A stretch of DNA of 64,000 bases. It comes from Caulobacter segnis (GTDB taxonomy: Bacteria > Pseudomonadota > Alphaproteobacteria > Caulobacterales > Caulobacteraceae). The stretch's first letter is position 1. Each line of letters opens with the position of its first letter. Shown here one piece after another: positions 1 through 8,096 of the stretch. A program made the position numbers and the translations under genes. The stretch is taken from the NCBI RefSeq assembly GCF_023935105.1, contig NZ_CP096040.1, positions 1,240,001 through 1,304,000 of the forward strand, in the 5' to 3' direction. The notes below the pieces were generated by a model, which worked only from the letters and a program-made list of their open reading frames with translations, was not told the DNA's origin and did no database searches.

Positions 1-2
1 CC

Positions 3-719
3 CTGTTCCGCCGCCTGCCGCGCGGCCTGGCCCTGACCGACGAGGGCCTGGCCCTGCTGCCCAGCGTGCGCGACTCGTTCGACAAGCTGGGCGACGTCCT
101 GGCCCGCTTCGAGGGCGGCCGGGTGCTGGAGGTCCTGAGCGTCGGCGTGGTCGGCACCTTCGCGGTCGGCTGGCTGCTGCCGCGCCTGGCCGACTTCCGC
201 GAGGCTCATCCGTTCGTGGACCTGAGGCTGTTCACCAACAACAACCGCGCCGACCTGGCGGGCGAGGGGCTGGACTGCGCCATCCGCTTCGGCGACGGGG
301 CCTGGCACGGCACCGAGGCCGCCCCGCTGTTCGAGGCGCCGATGAGCCCGCTGTGCGCGCCCGCCCTGGCCGAGCGCATCGCCGAGCCGACCGCCCTGTT
401 CGGCGAGACCCTGCTGCGCAGCTATCGCGCCGCCGACTGGCCCGACTGGTTCGCCGCCGCCGGCCTGTCGCCGCCCCCAATCCGGGGGCCGGTGTTCGAC
501 AGCTCTTGGGTGATGGTCGAGGCGGCGATGCAGGGAATGGGGGTGGCGCTGGCCCCGCCGATGATGTTTGCTCGCGACCTGCAACAGGGGCGCCTGGTAC
601 GCCCCTTCCAGACTCAGGTCAGCGCCGGCCGCTACTGGCTGACGTGGCTGAAGTCCAAGGCTCCGAGTCCCGCGCTTCGGGCTTTTCAGGCGTGGCTTTC
701 GCGCACTTCGGAAGAATAA
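3..719 (+). CDS. LysR-family transcriptional regulator (5' end outside window)
   Basis: The reading frame is already open at the window edge and reads LFRRLPRGLALTDEG, the typical end of the LysR winged helix (R..-ALT-EG), so the gene begins upstream. A LysR substrate-binding domain follows, with the GcvA-like pattern VGTFAVGWLLPRL and DLRLFTNN and a C-terminal GMGVALAP motif. LysR proteins are cytoplasmic DNA-binding regulators that respond to small ligands and usually control a neighbouring divergent gene; that neighbour would lie outside the window, so the target is unknown. The stop is at 717-719. An internal GTG at 66 is not the true start. Confidence 0.85.
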   Translation: MFRRLPRGLALTDEGLALLPSVRDSFDKLGDVLARFEGGRVLEVLSVGVVGTFAVGWLLPRLADFREAHPFVDLRLFTNNNRADLAGEGLDCAIRFGDGAWHGTEAAPLFEAPMSPLCAPALAERIAEPTALFGETLLRSYRAADWPDWFAAAGLSPPPIRGPVFDSSWVMVEAAMQGMGVALAPPMMFARDLQQGRLVRPFQTQVSAGRYWLTWLKSKAPSPALRAFQAWLSRTSEE

Positions 720-911
720 AAAACTTCGGAACCAAAGTCCGGACACGGCGCTTGCGCGCGGTATAAAGTCTCGGAATTGTCGAGCTGTATCAATGGTCTA
801 GCTTGGCCCGGAAGCGCCGGAATCGCGCCTATCTTTGGCCCAGTTTGGCTTGCCGAGTTCATCCCAGCGAGCGTTGCAGGACGCCCGCGCCCACTACGGA
901 TGAGACTTAAA

Positions 912-1481
912 ATGATAGCAAGCACGAAGACCATGATGGTCGCCGCCGCCCTGGTGATGGGCGGCCTGTCGGTTTCCGGCTGCGCGACCAAGAAGTACGT
1001 CAACACCCAGGTCGGTCAGGTTAATGAGCGGGTCAGCGCTCACGACACCCAGATCGGCGAGCTGGACAAGACGTCCAAGGAAGCCCTGGATCGCGCCATC
1101 GCGGCCGGCAAGCTGGCCGAGGGCAAGTTCCAGTACGCCCTGGTGCTCAGCGACGACTCCGTGAAGTTCCCGGTCAACGCCGCGGATCTCTCGCCGGAAG
1201 CCGAGCAGCGCCTGGCGGAGTTCAGCGAGAAGCTGAAGGCCGACAACAAGAACGTGTACCTGGAGATCCAGGGCCACACCGACAATTCGGGCTCGAAGGA
1301 ATACAACGAAGAGCTCGGCGAGAAGCGCGCGGAGACCGTGCGCAAGTTTCTGAGCCAGCATGGCGTCGCCCTGAACCGGATGGCGACGATCTCGTACGGC
1401 CCGGAAAGCCCGGTCGCTCCGAACGAAACGCGCGAAGGCCGGGCCCAGAACCGCCGCGTCGTCGTGATGGTGCTCAGCTAA
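912..1481 (+). CDS. OmpA/Pal-like outer-membrane lipoprotein
   Basis: This 189-residue protein starts at ATG 912 and has a lipoprotein signal peptide ending in VSG-Cys24, so Cys24 is the predicted lipidation site. A short coiled stretch (about 30-75) precedes an OmpA peptidoglycan-binding domain (about 80-189) with the signature GHTDNSGS, NEELGEKRAETV and the C-terminal AQNRRVVV. It should anchor the outer membrane non-covalently to peptidoglycan. No tol genes flank it, so it may be an additional OmpA-domain lipoprotein and not the Tol-Pal partner itself. An upstream TTG in frame at 777 would only add residues before the signal peptide and is rejected. A strong hairpin follows it. Confidence 0.85.
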   Translation: MIASTKTMMVAAALVMGGLSVSGCATKKYVNTQVGQVNERVSAHDTQIGELDKTSKEALDRAIAAGKLAEGKFQYALVLSDDSVKFPVNAADLSPEAEQRLAEFSEKLKADNKNVYLEIQGHTDNSGSKEYNEELGEKRAETVRKFLSQHGVALNRMATISYGPESPVAPNETREGRAQNRRVVVMVLS

Positions 1482-1546
1482 GAGTTTACCTTCCGGGAGG
1501 TCATTCAACGGCCGGCATCAACCCGTTGAACGACCTTCAGGGCGGA

Positions 1547-1581
1547 CTCGCCGGCGCGGGAGTGAGCGCCGCGCCGGCGAG
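1547..1581. terminator. Hairpin between convergent genes
   Basis: A perfect 13-bp stem (1547-1559 with 1569-1581, CTCGCCGGCGCGG and its complement) and a 9-base loop lie between the Pal-like gene and the convergent SDR gene. Only a short pyrimidine tract (CTTTCC) follows on the + strand. It could terminate transcription from either side. Confidence 0.65.
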
Positions 1582-1592
1582 CTTTCCATTGT

Positions 1593-2390
1593 CTAGGCCT
1601 TGAAACGCGCGGCCGGCTGGCTGCGCGACAGGTTCGGATAGAGCTTGGCCTTGGCGGCCAGGGCATTGTCCCAGTCGGCGGCGTCCGGCAGCGACGGGAT
1701 CGTCACCAGCTCGCCCCGGTCGAAGCCGGCCAAGGCCGCGTCGACCATGTCGTCGACGTCCATGACCATGTTCGGATCCATCGCCTCGATGTCCGAGCCC
1801 GAGCGTTCCCAGATCTCGGTCCGTGTGGCGCCGGGCAGCACCGCCTGCAGGCGAACGGCCGAGTTGGCGAACTGCACGCGCAGGCCCTGAGTCAGGTACA
1901 GGACGAAGGCCTTGGTCGCGCCGTAGACGGGCATGCCCAGCTCGGGCATCAGCCCGACCACCGAGGCCAGGTTGACGATCACGCCGGTGTCGCGCGGCAC
2001 GAAGTTGCGGGCCGCCGCCGAGGCCAGGCGGGTCACGGCCGTCACGTTCAGCTGGATCATCTTCTCGAACGCCTCGGGATCGGTCGCCACGAAGTCGTTC
2101 GCGCCGGCCACGCCGGCGTTGTTGACGAGGGCGGTGATGGCCGTGTCGGTCGCCAGGCGCTGCTCGATCTTCACCAGGTCGGCCTTGTCGGTCAGGTCGG
2201 CCTTGATCACCTCGACCTTGACGCCGGCCTCGGCGCGCAGGCGCTCGGCCAGGGCGTTCATACGGGCCTCGTCGCGGGCGACCAGGATCAGGTCGTGGCC
2301 GCGCTTGGCCAGGCGGTCGGCATAGACCGCGCCGATGCCGGTGGACGCGCCCGTGATCAGGGCCACGCCCTGGTTGCTCTTGTCGCTCAT
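1593..2390 (-). CDS. Short-chain dehydrogenase/reductase (SDR)
   Basis: A 265-residue classical SDR. The nucleotide-binding motif TGASTGIG lies at residues 13-20, NNAG at 90-93, and the catalytic set Asn115, Ser143, Tyr156 and Lys160 (YGATK) is intact. It should be a cytoplasmic NAD(P)-dependent oxidoreductase; the substrate cannot be read from sequence. The start is ATG 2390 (MSDKS), which gives the usual family length; a longer open frame upstream has no family similarity and runs into the divergent regulator. It is transcribed divergently from an HxlR regulator that probably controls it through the palindrome at 2466-2482. Confidence 0.85.
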   Translation of the reverse strand: MSDKSNQGVALITGASTGIGAVYADRLAKRGHDLILVARDEARMNALAERLRAEAGVKVEVIKADLTDKADLVKIEQRLATDTAITALVNNAGVAGANDFVATDPEAFEKMIQLNVTAVTRLASAAARNFVPRDTGVIVNLASVVGLMPELGMPVYGATKAFVLYLTQGLRVQFANSAVRLQAVLPGATRTEIWERSGSDIEAMDPNMVMDVDDMVDAALAGFDRGELVTIPSLPDAADWDNALAAKAKLYPNLSRSQPAARFKA

Positions 2391-2465
2391 CTTCGTCTCA
2401 AGTCCCTCTTGTCCAATCGTGGGCCGAGGCCCCAACGGTCCGGCGTTCCGCATAGCTATGAGGTA

Positions 2466-2482
2466 ACTTGCATTTCGCAAGT
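2466..2482. promoter_or_regulatory. Candidate HxlR operator (interrupted palindrome)
   Basis: ACTTGC-ATTTC-GCAAGT is a perfect 6-bp inverted repeat with a 5-bp spacer, in the 112-bp gap between the SDR start (2390) and the HxlR start (2503). HxlR proteins are dimers that bind such short palindromes near divergent promoters. It lies 20 bases from the regulator's ATG, so autoregulation is likely. No protein-specific consensus was checked. Confidence 0.5.
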
Positions 2483-2502
2483 AAGTGGCCAAGTCTTTCG
2501 TC

Positions 2503-3000
2503 ATGAGCAAATCTGAACGCGCCCTCACCCAATGTCCGGTCGGCCGCACGCTGGAGCGGGTCGGCGACGGCTGGACCTTCCTGATCCTGCGCGACGCCGG
2601 CCATGGCCTGACCCGCTTCGACCAGTTCGAGAAGAGCCTGGGCGTGGCGCCTAACATCCTGACCAAGCGTCTGGCGGCCCTGATCGAGAACGGCCTGCTG
2701 GAGAAGCGCCGCTACCAGGAACGGCCGCCGCGCTTCGAATACGTGCTGACCGACCTGGGTCGCGACTTCGGCGGCGTGCTGGCGGCCATGCTGGCCTTCG
2801 GCAACCGCCACTTCATGCCCGAGGGCGTGGCCGGCCAGCTGGTCGATCGTGAAACAGGCAAGGCGGCCGAGCCGATCCTGGTCGACAAGGTCAGCGGCAA
2901 GCCGATCACCGCCGAGGCCTTCGCGTACGCCGCCGGCCCGGCGGCGGGGCCCGAGGTGCTAGACCGGGTGGCGTTCATCGCCGCGCGGGGGTCCCAATAA
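2503..3000 (+). CDS. HxlR-family winged-helix regulator
   Basis: A 165-residue protein with the HxlR wHTH fold at about residues 8-100: CPVGRTLERVGDGWTFLILRD, then LGVAPNILTKRL (recognition helix) and the wing YQERPPRFEYVLTDLGRD. The conserved early Cys (CPVGR) is present. The C-terminal third is less conserved and may form a dimer or ligand surface. I chose ATG 2503 (MSKSE) over GTG 2485, because the GTG lies almost on the presumed operator. Divergent from the SDR gene, its likely target. Confidence 0.85.
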   Translation: MSKSERALTQCPVGRTLERVGDGWTFLILRDAGHGLTRFDQFEKSLGVAPNILTKRLAALIENGLLEKRRYQERPPRFEYVLTDLGRDFGGVLAAMLAFGNRHFMPEGVAGQLVDRETGKAAEPILVDKVSGKPITAEAFAYAAGPAAGPEVLDRVAFIAARGSQ

Positions 3001-3007
3001 TCCCACC

Positions 3008-3127
3008 TCCCCGGCTAAAGCCGGGGCCCAGGTCGAACCCGGAGCGCTCGATGGGCTGACAGGGCATGTCTCGGATCATCCCAAATCGCTCGGACTGAAT
3101 CTGGGTCCCGGCTTTCGCAGGGAAGAC
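3008..3127. repeat. Family A palindromic repeat, long form (A1)
   Basis: Imperfect inverted arms (CCGGCTAAAGCCGGGGCCCAG at the left, with its near-complement at 3101-3120 on the right) enclose about 70 bp. The reverse complement of the copy at 7237-7362 aligns with it along the arms and part of the core (GCCCAGRTCGAACCC then ATGGG). It fills most of the gap between the HxlR gene and the M28 peptidase gene. Confidence 0.75.
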
Positions 3128-3207
3128 GGAGGGGGAGATCGGGGTTGGGGGTTGTGTGTCGAGAGCTTGATCGGCAACGTCCGGACCCTGATTTCCGGGG
3201 AATCCGC

Positions 3208-4584
3208 ATGCGTCTGCCTCTAACCCTCGCCGCCCTGCTGGTCGCCGGCGCCGCCAACGCCCAGCAAGCCCCTTCGACCGACCAGCCGCTGCTGCGGACC
3301 ATCGCCGCCGACGTCGATCCCAAGGCGCTGGAGAGCACGATCCGCGCGCTGGTCGGCTTCGGCACGCGGCACACCCTGTCGGACACCAGGTCGGACAAGC
3401 GCGGCATCGGCGCGGCGCGCCGCTGGGCCAAGGCGCGGTTCGAGGCGATCGGCAAGGACTGCGGCGGCTGCCTCACAGTCGAGACTCCGGCCCAGACCTT
3501 CACCGGCAAGCGCGCGCCGAACGGCGTCGAGGTCATGGACGTCCTGGCCATCCAGAAGGGGACGACCGATCCGAACCGGGTGATCCTGATCGCGGGCCAC
3601 ATCGACAGCCGCGTCACGGACGTCATGGACTTCACCAGTGACGCGCCGGGCGCCAATGACGACGCCTCGGGCGTGGCGGCGGTGATCGAGGCGGCGCGGG
3701 TGCTCAGCAAGCACCGGTACGCCGCCACCCTGGTGTTCGCGGTGCTGTCGGGCGAGGAGCAAGGCCTATACGGCGGCAAGGTGCTGGCCGACTACGCCCG
3801 GGCCCAGGGCTGGAAGGTCGAGGCCGACCTCAACAACGACATCGTCGGCAACAGCCGCGGCCAGAGCGGGGTGATGGACAACACCCACGTCCGGGTCTTT
3901 TCCGAAGGCACCAAGGCCGTCGAGACGCCGGAGCAGGCCAACAGCCGGCGCTACAACGGCGGCGAGGTCGACAGCCCCTCGCGCAACCTGGCCCGCTACC
4001 TGGACGGCCTGGCCGACCGCTACCTGACCAATTTCGACGTGGTCATGGTCTACCGCACCGACCGCTATGGCCGGGGCGGCGACCAGGTGCCGCTGCTGGA
4101 AGCCGGCTATCCGGCCGTGCGGGTGACCGAGGCGGTCGAGAACTACGACCGCCAGCACCAGACCCTGCGCACCGAGAACGGCAAGGCCTATGGCGACACC
4201 ATTGACGGGGTCGACTTCGCCTACCTGGCCCAGGTGACGCGGTTGAACACGGTGGCCATGGCCAGCCTGGCCTCGGCCCCCGCGCCGCCGGCGGGCGTCA
4301 AGATCGAGGGCGCGGTCAGTCCGGACACCAAGGTGTCCTGGAGCCCGACGCCGGACGCGGCGGGCCACAAGGTCTGGTGGCGCGGCACGACCGACCCGAC
4401 CTGGCGCTTCAGCCGCTGGGTCCCGGCTGGCGACACCGCCACCACCCTGAAGGACGTCGTGATCGACGACTTCTTCTTCGGGGTCTCGTCGGTCAGCGCC
4501 GACGGCTGGGAAAGCCCGGTCGTGTTCCCGGGGGCGGCGGGGAGCTTCGAGAGCGCGGTCACCGCTCCCGCGATCAACAAATAA
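3208..4584 (+). CDS. Secreted M28-family zinc metallopeptidase
   Basis: A 458-residue protein with a Sec signal peptide (MRLPLTLAALLVAGAANA, cleavage near residue 18). The M28 metal ligands are visible in order: His131 (GHIDS), Asp151 (GANDDASG), the Glu183/Glu184 pair (SGEEQGLYGG), Asp211 (NNDIVGN) and His317 (DRQHQTL). These define a co-catalytic two-zinc aminopeptidase fold. The last 100 or so residues look like a beta-sandwich domain. It should cleave peptides in the periplasm or outside the cell. ATG 3208 starts right at the signal peptide; an in-frame upstream start at 3145 would spoil it. Confidence 0.85.
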   Translation: MRLPLTLAALLVAGAANAQQAPSTDQPLLRTIAADVDPKALESTIRALVGFGTRHTLSDTRSDKRGIGAARRWAKARFEAIGKDCGGCLTVETPAQTFTGKRAPNGVEVMDVLAIQKGTTDPNRVILIAGHIDSRVTDVMDFTSDAPGANDDASGVAAVIEAARVLSKHRYAATLVFAVLSGEEQGLYGGKVLADYARAQGWKVEADLNNDIVGNSRGQSGVMDNTHVRVFSEGTKAVETPEQANSRRYNGGEVDSPSRNLARYLDGLADRYLTNFDVVMVYRTDRYGRGGDQVPLLEAGYPAVRVTEAVENYDRQHQTLRTENGKAYGDTIDGVDFAYLAQVTRLNTVAMASLASAPAPPAGVKIEGAVSPDTKVSWSPTPDAAGHKVWWRGTTDPTWRFSRWVPAGDTATTLKDVVIDDFFFGVSSVSADGWESPVVFPGAAGSFESAVTAPAINK

Positions 4585-4590
4585 ACCAAC

Positions 4591-4612
4591 TTCCCGGCGA
4601 AAGCCGGGGAAA
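4591..4612. repeat. Family A palindrome, short form (A2)
   Basis: TTCCCGGC-GAAA-GCCGGGGAA forms a hairpin with a GAAA tetraloop, 6 bases after the peptidase stop and before the convergent GNAT gene. It matches the arm of the longer family A copies and could serve as a bidirectional terminator. Confidence 0.7.
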
Positions 4613-4624
4613 CGGATTGAAGAG

Positions 4625-4894
4625 CTAGGCGATCAGGTCCGGATCGTTCCGCTTCAGCCAGGCCGCCGCGTAGGAGCATAGCGGGGTGATCCGCATGCCC
4701 TCGGCGCGGGCGGTCTCGGCGACCTTGCCCATCAGCCGTCCGGCCGCGCCGGTCCCGCGCAGGGCCATGTCGGCCTCGACGTGGGGGATGACCAGCCGGT
4801 GGCCCGCGCGCTGGTAGTCGGCCCAGGCGAGATGCCCGTCCTCCTCAAGCTCGTAGCGGCTGAGTTCGGGGTTGTGGCGGAAGGTGTCGGTCAT
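4625..4894 (-). CDS. Small GNAT-type acetyltransferase (YjdJ-like)
   Basis: An 89-residue protein matching the compact single-domain acetyltransferases related to YjdJ. It shows VEADMALRGTGAAGRLMG, the R-G-x-G-x-A acetyl-CoA pyrophosphate loop, and near the end ITPLCSYAAAWL, the typical P-x-C-S-Y motif with the catalytic-type Cys. Start ATG 4894 (MTDTF) gives the normal family length; upstream codons run into a repeat. The acetyl acceptor is unknown. A family B repeat separates it from the thiolase gene upstream on the same strand. Confidence 0.75.
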   Translation of the reverse strand: MTDTFRHNPELSRYELEEDGHLAWADYQRAGHRLVIPHVEADMALRGTGAAGRLMGKVAETARAEGMRITPLCSYAAAWLKRNDPDLIA

Positions 4895-4938
4895 GGCTTT
4901 CCAACGCGGGGCGACGGCGGTCGTTGCCACATATAGAA

Positions 4939-5055
4939 ACCCTCCCCCTAGCGGGGGAGGTGGCGCGAAGCGCCGGTGGGGGAAGTATTACTGAGCTTGC
5001 CTCTTCCCCCACCGTCGTCTCTTCGAGCCGACACCTCCCCCGCTAGGGGGAGGAT
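4939..5055. repeat. Family B palindromic repeat (B1)
   Basis: Arms of CCTCCCCCTAGCGGGGGAGG type stand at both ends, with the inner motif GGTGGCGCGAAGCGCCGG next to the left arm. The copy at 60224-60337 shares the arms and the GGTGGCGCGAAGCGCCGG motif. Each arm can fold on itself, and the two arms can pair with each other. It lies between the thiolase stop and the GNAT start, both on the minus strand. Confidence 0.75.
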
Positions 5056-5062
5056 TGAATCG

Positions 5063-6247
5063 CTAAACCAGCTCCACCGCCATCGCTGTGGCCTCGCCGC
5101 CGCCAATGCAGAGGGACGCCAGGCCCTTCTTGCCGCCGCGCGCCTGCAGGGCCGCGATCAGGGTGCACAGGATCCGCGCGCCCGAGGCGCCGATCGGGTG
5201 GCCCAGGGCGCAGGCGCCGCCGTTGACGTTCAGCTTGTCGGGGTCGATGCCCAGCTCCTGCTGGGCGATCATGGCGACCACGGCGAAGGCCTCGTTGACC
5301 TCGAACAGGTCGACGTCAGCGACCTCCCAGCCGGCCTTCTTCAGCGCCTTCTTCATGGCCGGCACGGGGGCGGTGGTGAACAGGCCCGGTTCGTGGGCGT
5401 GGGCGGCGTGGCTGACGACGCGGGCGACGATCGGCAGACCCAGTTGCTTGGCCACGCTCTCGCGGGTCATGACCAGGGCGGCGGCGCCGTCGCTGATCGA
5501 GCTGCTGTTGGCCGCCGTGATGCCGCCGTCGCGGGCGAAGGCCGGGCGCAGGGTCGGGATCTTGGCCGGGTCGGCCTTCAGGGGCTGCTCGTCGGTGTCG
5601 ACGACCTCGGTCCCCTTGCGGCTGACGACGGTGACCGGGGTGATCTCGGCCTTGAAGGCGCCGCTCTCGATCGCCGCCTTGGCCTTGGCCAGGCCGCGCG
5701 TGGCGTAGTCGTCCATGGCCTCGCGGCTGAACTGGTACTGGGCCGCCGTGTCCTCGGCGAAGGCGCCCATCAGCTTGCCCGGCGTGTAGGCGTCCTCGAG
5801 CCCGTCCAGGTACATCGAGTCCCACATCTGGTCGTGGCCGATGCGGGCCCCGGCGCGGTGCTTGGACAGCAGGTACGGCGCGCCGGTCATGCTCTCCATG
5901 CCGCCGGCCACAACGACGTCGACCGAGCCCGCGGCGAGGGCGTCGTGAGCCAGAATGGCGGCCTGCATGCCGCTGCCGCACATCTTGTTGACGGTGGTGG
6001 CCTCGACCGAGAGGGGCAGGCCCGCGCCCAGCGCCGCCTGACGCGCGGGGGCCTGGCCCAGGCCCGCCGGCAGCACGCAGCCCATGATGATCTGCTCGAC
6101 CTTGTCGCCGGCCACCCCGGCCCGTTCGACCGCCGCCTTCACGGCGCTGGCGCCCAGTTCGGTGGCCTTCACCCCGCCCAGCGCGCCCTGGAAGCCGCCC
6201 ATCGGCGTGCGGGCATACGAGACGATGACGACGGGATCGGCGGACAT
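5063..6247 (-). CDS. Acetyl-CoA C-acyltransferase (thiolase)
   Basis: A 394-residue thiolase of standard length. The nucleophile Cys90 sits in NKMCGSGMQ, and the C-terminal catalytic His350 (GHPIGASG) and Cys380 (CIGGGEA) are intact; NEAFA is also present. It catalyses condensation of two acetyl-CoA, or the reverse thiolysis of 3-ketoacyl-CoA, in the cytoplasm. Sequence alone does not separate the biosynthetic from the degradative role. ATG 6247 (MSADPVV) fits the family start; the open frame runs on upstream without similarity. It is divergent from an HxlR regulator at 6483. Confidence 0.9.
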   Translation of the reverse strand: MSADPVVIVSYARTPMGGFQGALGGVKATELGASAVKAAVERAGVAGDKVEQIIMGCVLPAGLGQAPARQAALGAGLPLSVEATTVNKMCGSGMQAAILAHDALAAGSVDVVVAGGMESMTGAPYLLSKHRAGARIGHDQMWDSMYLDGLEDAYTPGKLMGAFAEDTAAQYQFSREAMDDYATRGLAKAKAAIESGAFKAEITPVTVVSRKGTEVVDTDEQPLKADPAKIPTLRPAFARDGGITAANSSSISDGAAALVMTRESVAKQLGLPIVARVVSHAAHAHEPGLFTTAPVPAMKKALKKAGWEVADVDLFEVNEAFAVVAMIAQQELGIDPDKLNVNGGACALGHPIGASGARILCTLIAALQARGGKKGLASLCIGGGEATAMAVELV

Positions 6248-6482
6248 GAACGAGGCTCCCTGAGCTGATTTCGAGGCGAGATAGGCCCTCATCGACGCAT
6301 CATGCGCAAGTCGGTTGCGAGAGCGTGATGGAAAGGGGCGAGCGGTTTCGACGGGGGATCGCCGGACCGCTCGCCAGTCTGCAATAACCGAGAGAGTCAA
6401 TTGCGATAAAAAACCTACTCCGGTTCATATTCAAACGCAACGCTCTCTTGCTTTCCCTCGCGGAACGCCGCACCCTGCCAAA

Positions 6483-6983
6483 ATGGGCCGCACAGCTGAC
6501 TATACGAACGAACGTTGCTCGGTCGCCGCCACCCTCGAAGTCGTGGGCGATCCGTGGACCTTGCTGATCCTGCGCGACGCCTTCGCCGGGGTGAAGCGCT
6601 TCGAGCAGTGGCAGGAGCGGCTGGGCGTGGCCCGCAATGTCCTGGCCGCGCGGCTCAAGAGCTTGGTCGAGAACGGGGTCATGGAGACCCGGCGCTATTC
6701 CGAGCGTCCGCCGCGCCACGAATACTGGCTGACCCAGAAGGGCCTCGCTTTGTCGCCGGTGCTGCTGACCATGGCCGAGTGGGGCGACCGCCACGTCTAT
6801 GGCCGCGACAACTCGCCGGTGCTGTTCAATCACAAGGCCTGCGGCTGCGCCTTCCATCCCGTCCTGGCCTGCGAGGCCTGCGGCGACGTGGTCCAGCGCC
6901 GCGACCTGGAGCGCGCCCCGCGCAAGACCGAGGCCCCGACCGTCGGCGAGGCCCTCGAGGCCGTGAAGATCGCGGCCGAGTGA
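6483..6983 (+). CDS. HxlR-family regulator with Cys-rich tail
   Basis: A 166-residue protein with an HxlR wHTH domain (CSVAATLEVVGDPWTLLILRD, LGVARNVLAARL, YSERPPRHEYWLT). After residue 110 it has HKACGCAFHPVLACEACGD, with Cys spaced C-x-C-x9-C-x2-C, which could bind a metal or act as a redox switch, as in a known HxlR subfamily. ATG 6483 (MGRTADYTN) is chosen because the family starts just before the first helix. Divergent from the thiolase gene, its likely target. Its stop overlaps the next gene by 4 bp (GTGA). Confidence 0.85.
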   Translation: MGRTADYTNERCSVAATLEVVGDPWTLLILRDAFAGVKRFEQWQERLGVARNVLAARLKSLVENGVMETRRYSERPPRHEYWLTQKGLALSPVLLTMAEWGDRHVYGRDNSPVLFNHKACGCAFHPVLACEACGDVVQRRDLERAPRKTEAPTVGEALEAVKIAAE

Positions 6984-7192
6984 GCTTTCGCTTCCACGTC
7001 CATCGCGACAAGCCGGCCTATCGGCTGGTGATCGCGGAGGGCGCGCCGTTTCCGGCGGAAGCGAATGAGGACGACTGGCGCTTCACCCTCGCCCGAGAAC
7101 GCGCCGACACCGCGCCCGATGTCGCCAAACGGGTCGACGAGACCGGCTACTGCCTGTTCAAGATCGGGCTGTCGTTCGACGAGATCGTCTAG
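6980..7192 (+). CDS. Small conserved-looking protein of unknown function
   Basis: A 70-residue protein starting at GTG 6980, overlapping the HxlR stop (GTGA), which suggests translational coupling. It begins SFRFHVHRDKPAYRLVI and ends CLFKIGLSFDEIV, with several charged residues, no signal peptide and no membrane segment. Codon choice matches its neighbours, which supports real coding. I do not recognise a family. Being in one transcript with the regulator, it may act in the same response. Confidence 0.6.
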   Translation: MSFRFHVHRDKPAYRLVIAEGAPFPAEANEDDWRFTLARERADTAPDVAKRVDETGYCLFKIGLSFDEIV

Positions 7193-7236
7193 CGCGGATC
7201 CAGGTTCAGCGTCCTCCGAGCCTCATACCCCATCAC

Positions 7237-7362
7237 CGTCTCCCCGGCGAAAGCCAGGGCCCAGATCCATCCAGAGAGGTTGGGGCTGACGCGCTTTCTC
7301 GCCTCGCCGCCCCATGAATGCTCGTGGGTTCGATCTGGGCCCCGGCTTTCGCCGGGGAGGGC
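7237..7362. repeat. Family A palindromic repeat, long form (A3)
   Basis: The left arm CTCCCCGGCGAAAGCC-GGGCCCAGATC and the right arm GATCTGGGCCCCGGCTTTCGCCGGGGAG are near-perfect inverted repeats around an 80-bp core. It is related to A1 in inverted orientation. It sits between convergent genes (6980-7192 and 7395-8021). Confidence 0.8.
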
Positions 7363-7394
7363 GGATCTTGGGGGTTCGAAGCTGAATGCAGACC

Positions 7395-8021
7395 CTACCG
7401 CGCGGCCCTGCCGTAGGCGCTGATGGCGGCGGCCATTTCGGGGGTGGCGTCGGCGGGGACGGCGGGCGCAGTGTCGGGCGCGGCGCCGCCGGCCAGGCGA
7501 GCCTGGGCCTCGGCCGACAGGGTGATGCTGTCGCGGCGCTCGGCCGTCGCGGGCTGGACGCCCTCGAGATCGGCCTGCAGGCGGCCGCGATAGTCGGCGA
7601 CCGAACTGGGCCCCTGGCTGTCCTGAACGCCGACCTGCAGCGAGGCGATGATCGCCTGATCGGTTTCGGACAGGCCGTTGAAGGCGTCGAGCGCCTGGCG
7701 TTGCGGCGCGGGCGGCGCGGCGTCGGCGCCGGCCCAGGCCGAGCGGGTGAAGGTGTTCAGCGCCGACTGGATGGTCTTGGCGAAGGGCGACTCGGTCAGC
7801 GCCTGGGTCAGGCTCGCGCGCTCGGCGTAGCCCGCGCCGTTATAGCGATTGGCCAGGGCGTGATAGGCGTTCAGCTGCTGGTCGACCCCAACCGCGCCGC
7901 TGGTGTCGTTCAACGCGGCCGTCGCGGCCGCGACGCCGCCGGGAAAGGCGAGCGAGGACTGGGCCGCGTCGATCGTCGATGTCTGCGATATCCGCATCTT
8001 GTCGGCAGCTTGGCGAGTCAT
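7395..8021 (-). CDS. Uncharacterised Ala-rich protein
   Basis: A 208-residue protein I do not recognise. It lacks a clear signal peptide and membrane segment. The middle (about 45-150) looks helical, with LNAYHALANRYNGAGYAERASLTQAL and FNGLSETDQAIIASL. Near the end it carries DSITLSAEAQARL, a phrase often seen in flagellar and secretion-linked alphaproteobacterial proteins. A second possible start at Met9 (MRISQTST, 7997) resembles the beginning of such proteins; neither start has a good ribosome-binding site. Codon use is native. Confidence 0.6.
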   Translation of the reverse strand: MTRQAADKMRISQTSTIDAAQSSLAFPGGVAAATAALNDTSGAVGVDQQLNAYHALANRYNGAGYAERASLTQALTESPFAKTIQSALNTFTRSAWAGADAAPPAPQRQALDAFNGLSETDQAIIASLQVGVQDSQGPSSVADYRGRLQADLEGVQPATAERRDSITLSAEAQARLAGGAAPDTAPAVPADATPEMAAAISAYGRAAR

Positions 8022-8096
8022 GGTGAAGGCCGCGTGAATAACGCGGTTTTTCGCACGGAAAGCGTGGCCCTTACGCTGCGGCCGAATGGCGCGGCC

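Noticed and set aside
3008..7362. Clustered palindromes as a CRISPR array
   Set aside because: Copies are far apart, self-complementary, differ in length and have no regular spacers or cas genes nearby.
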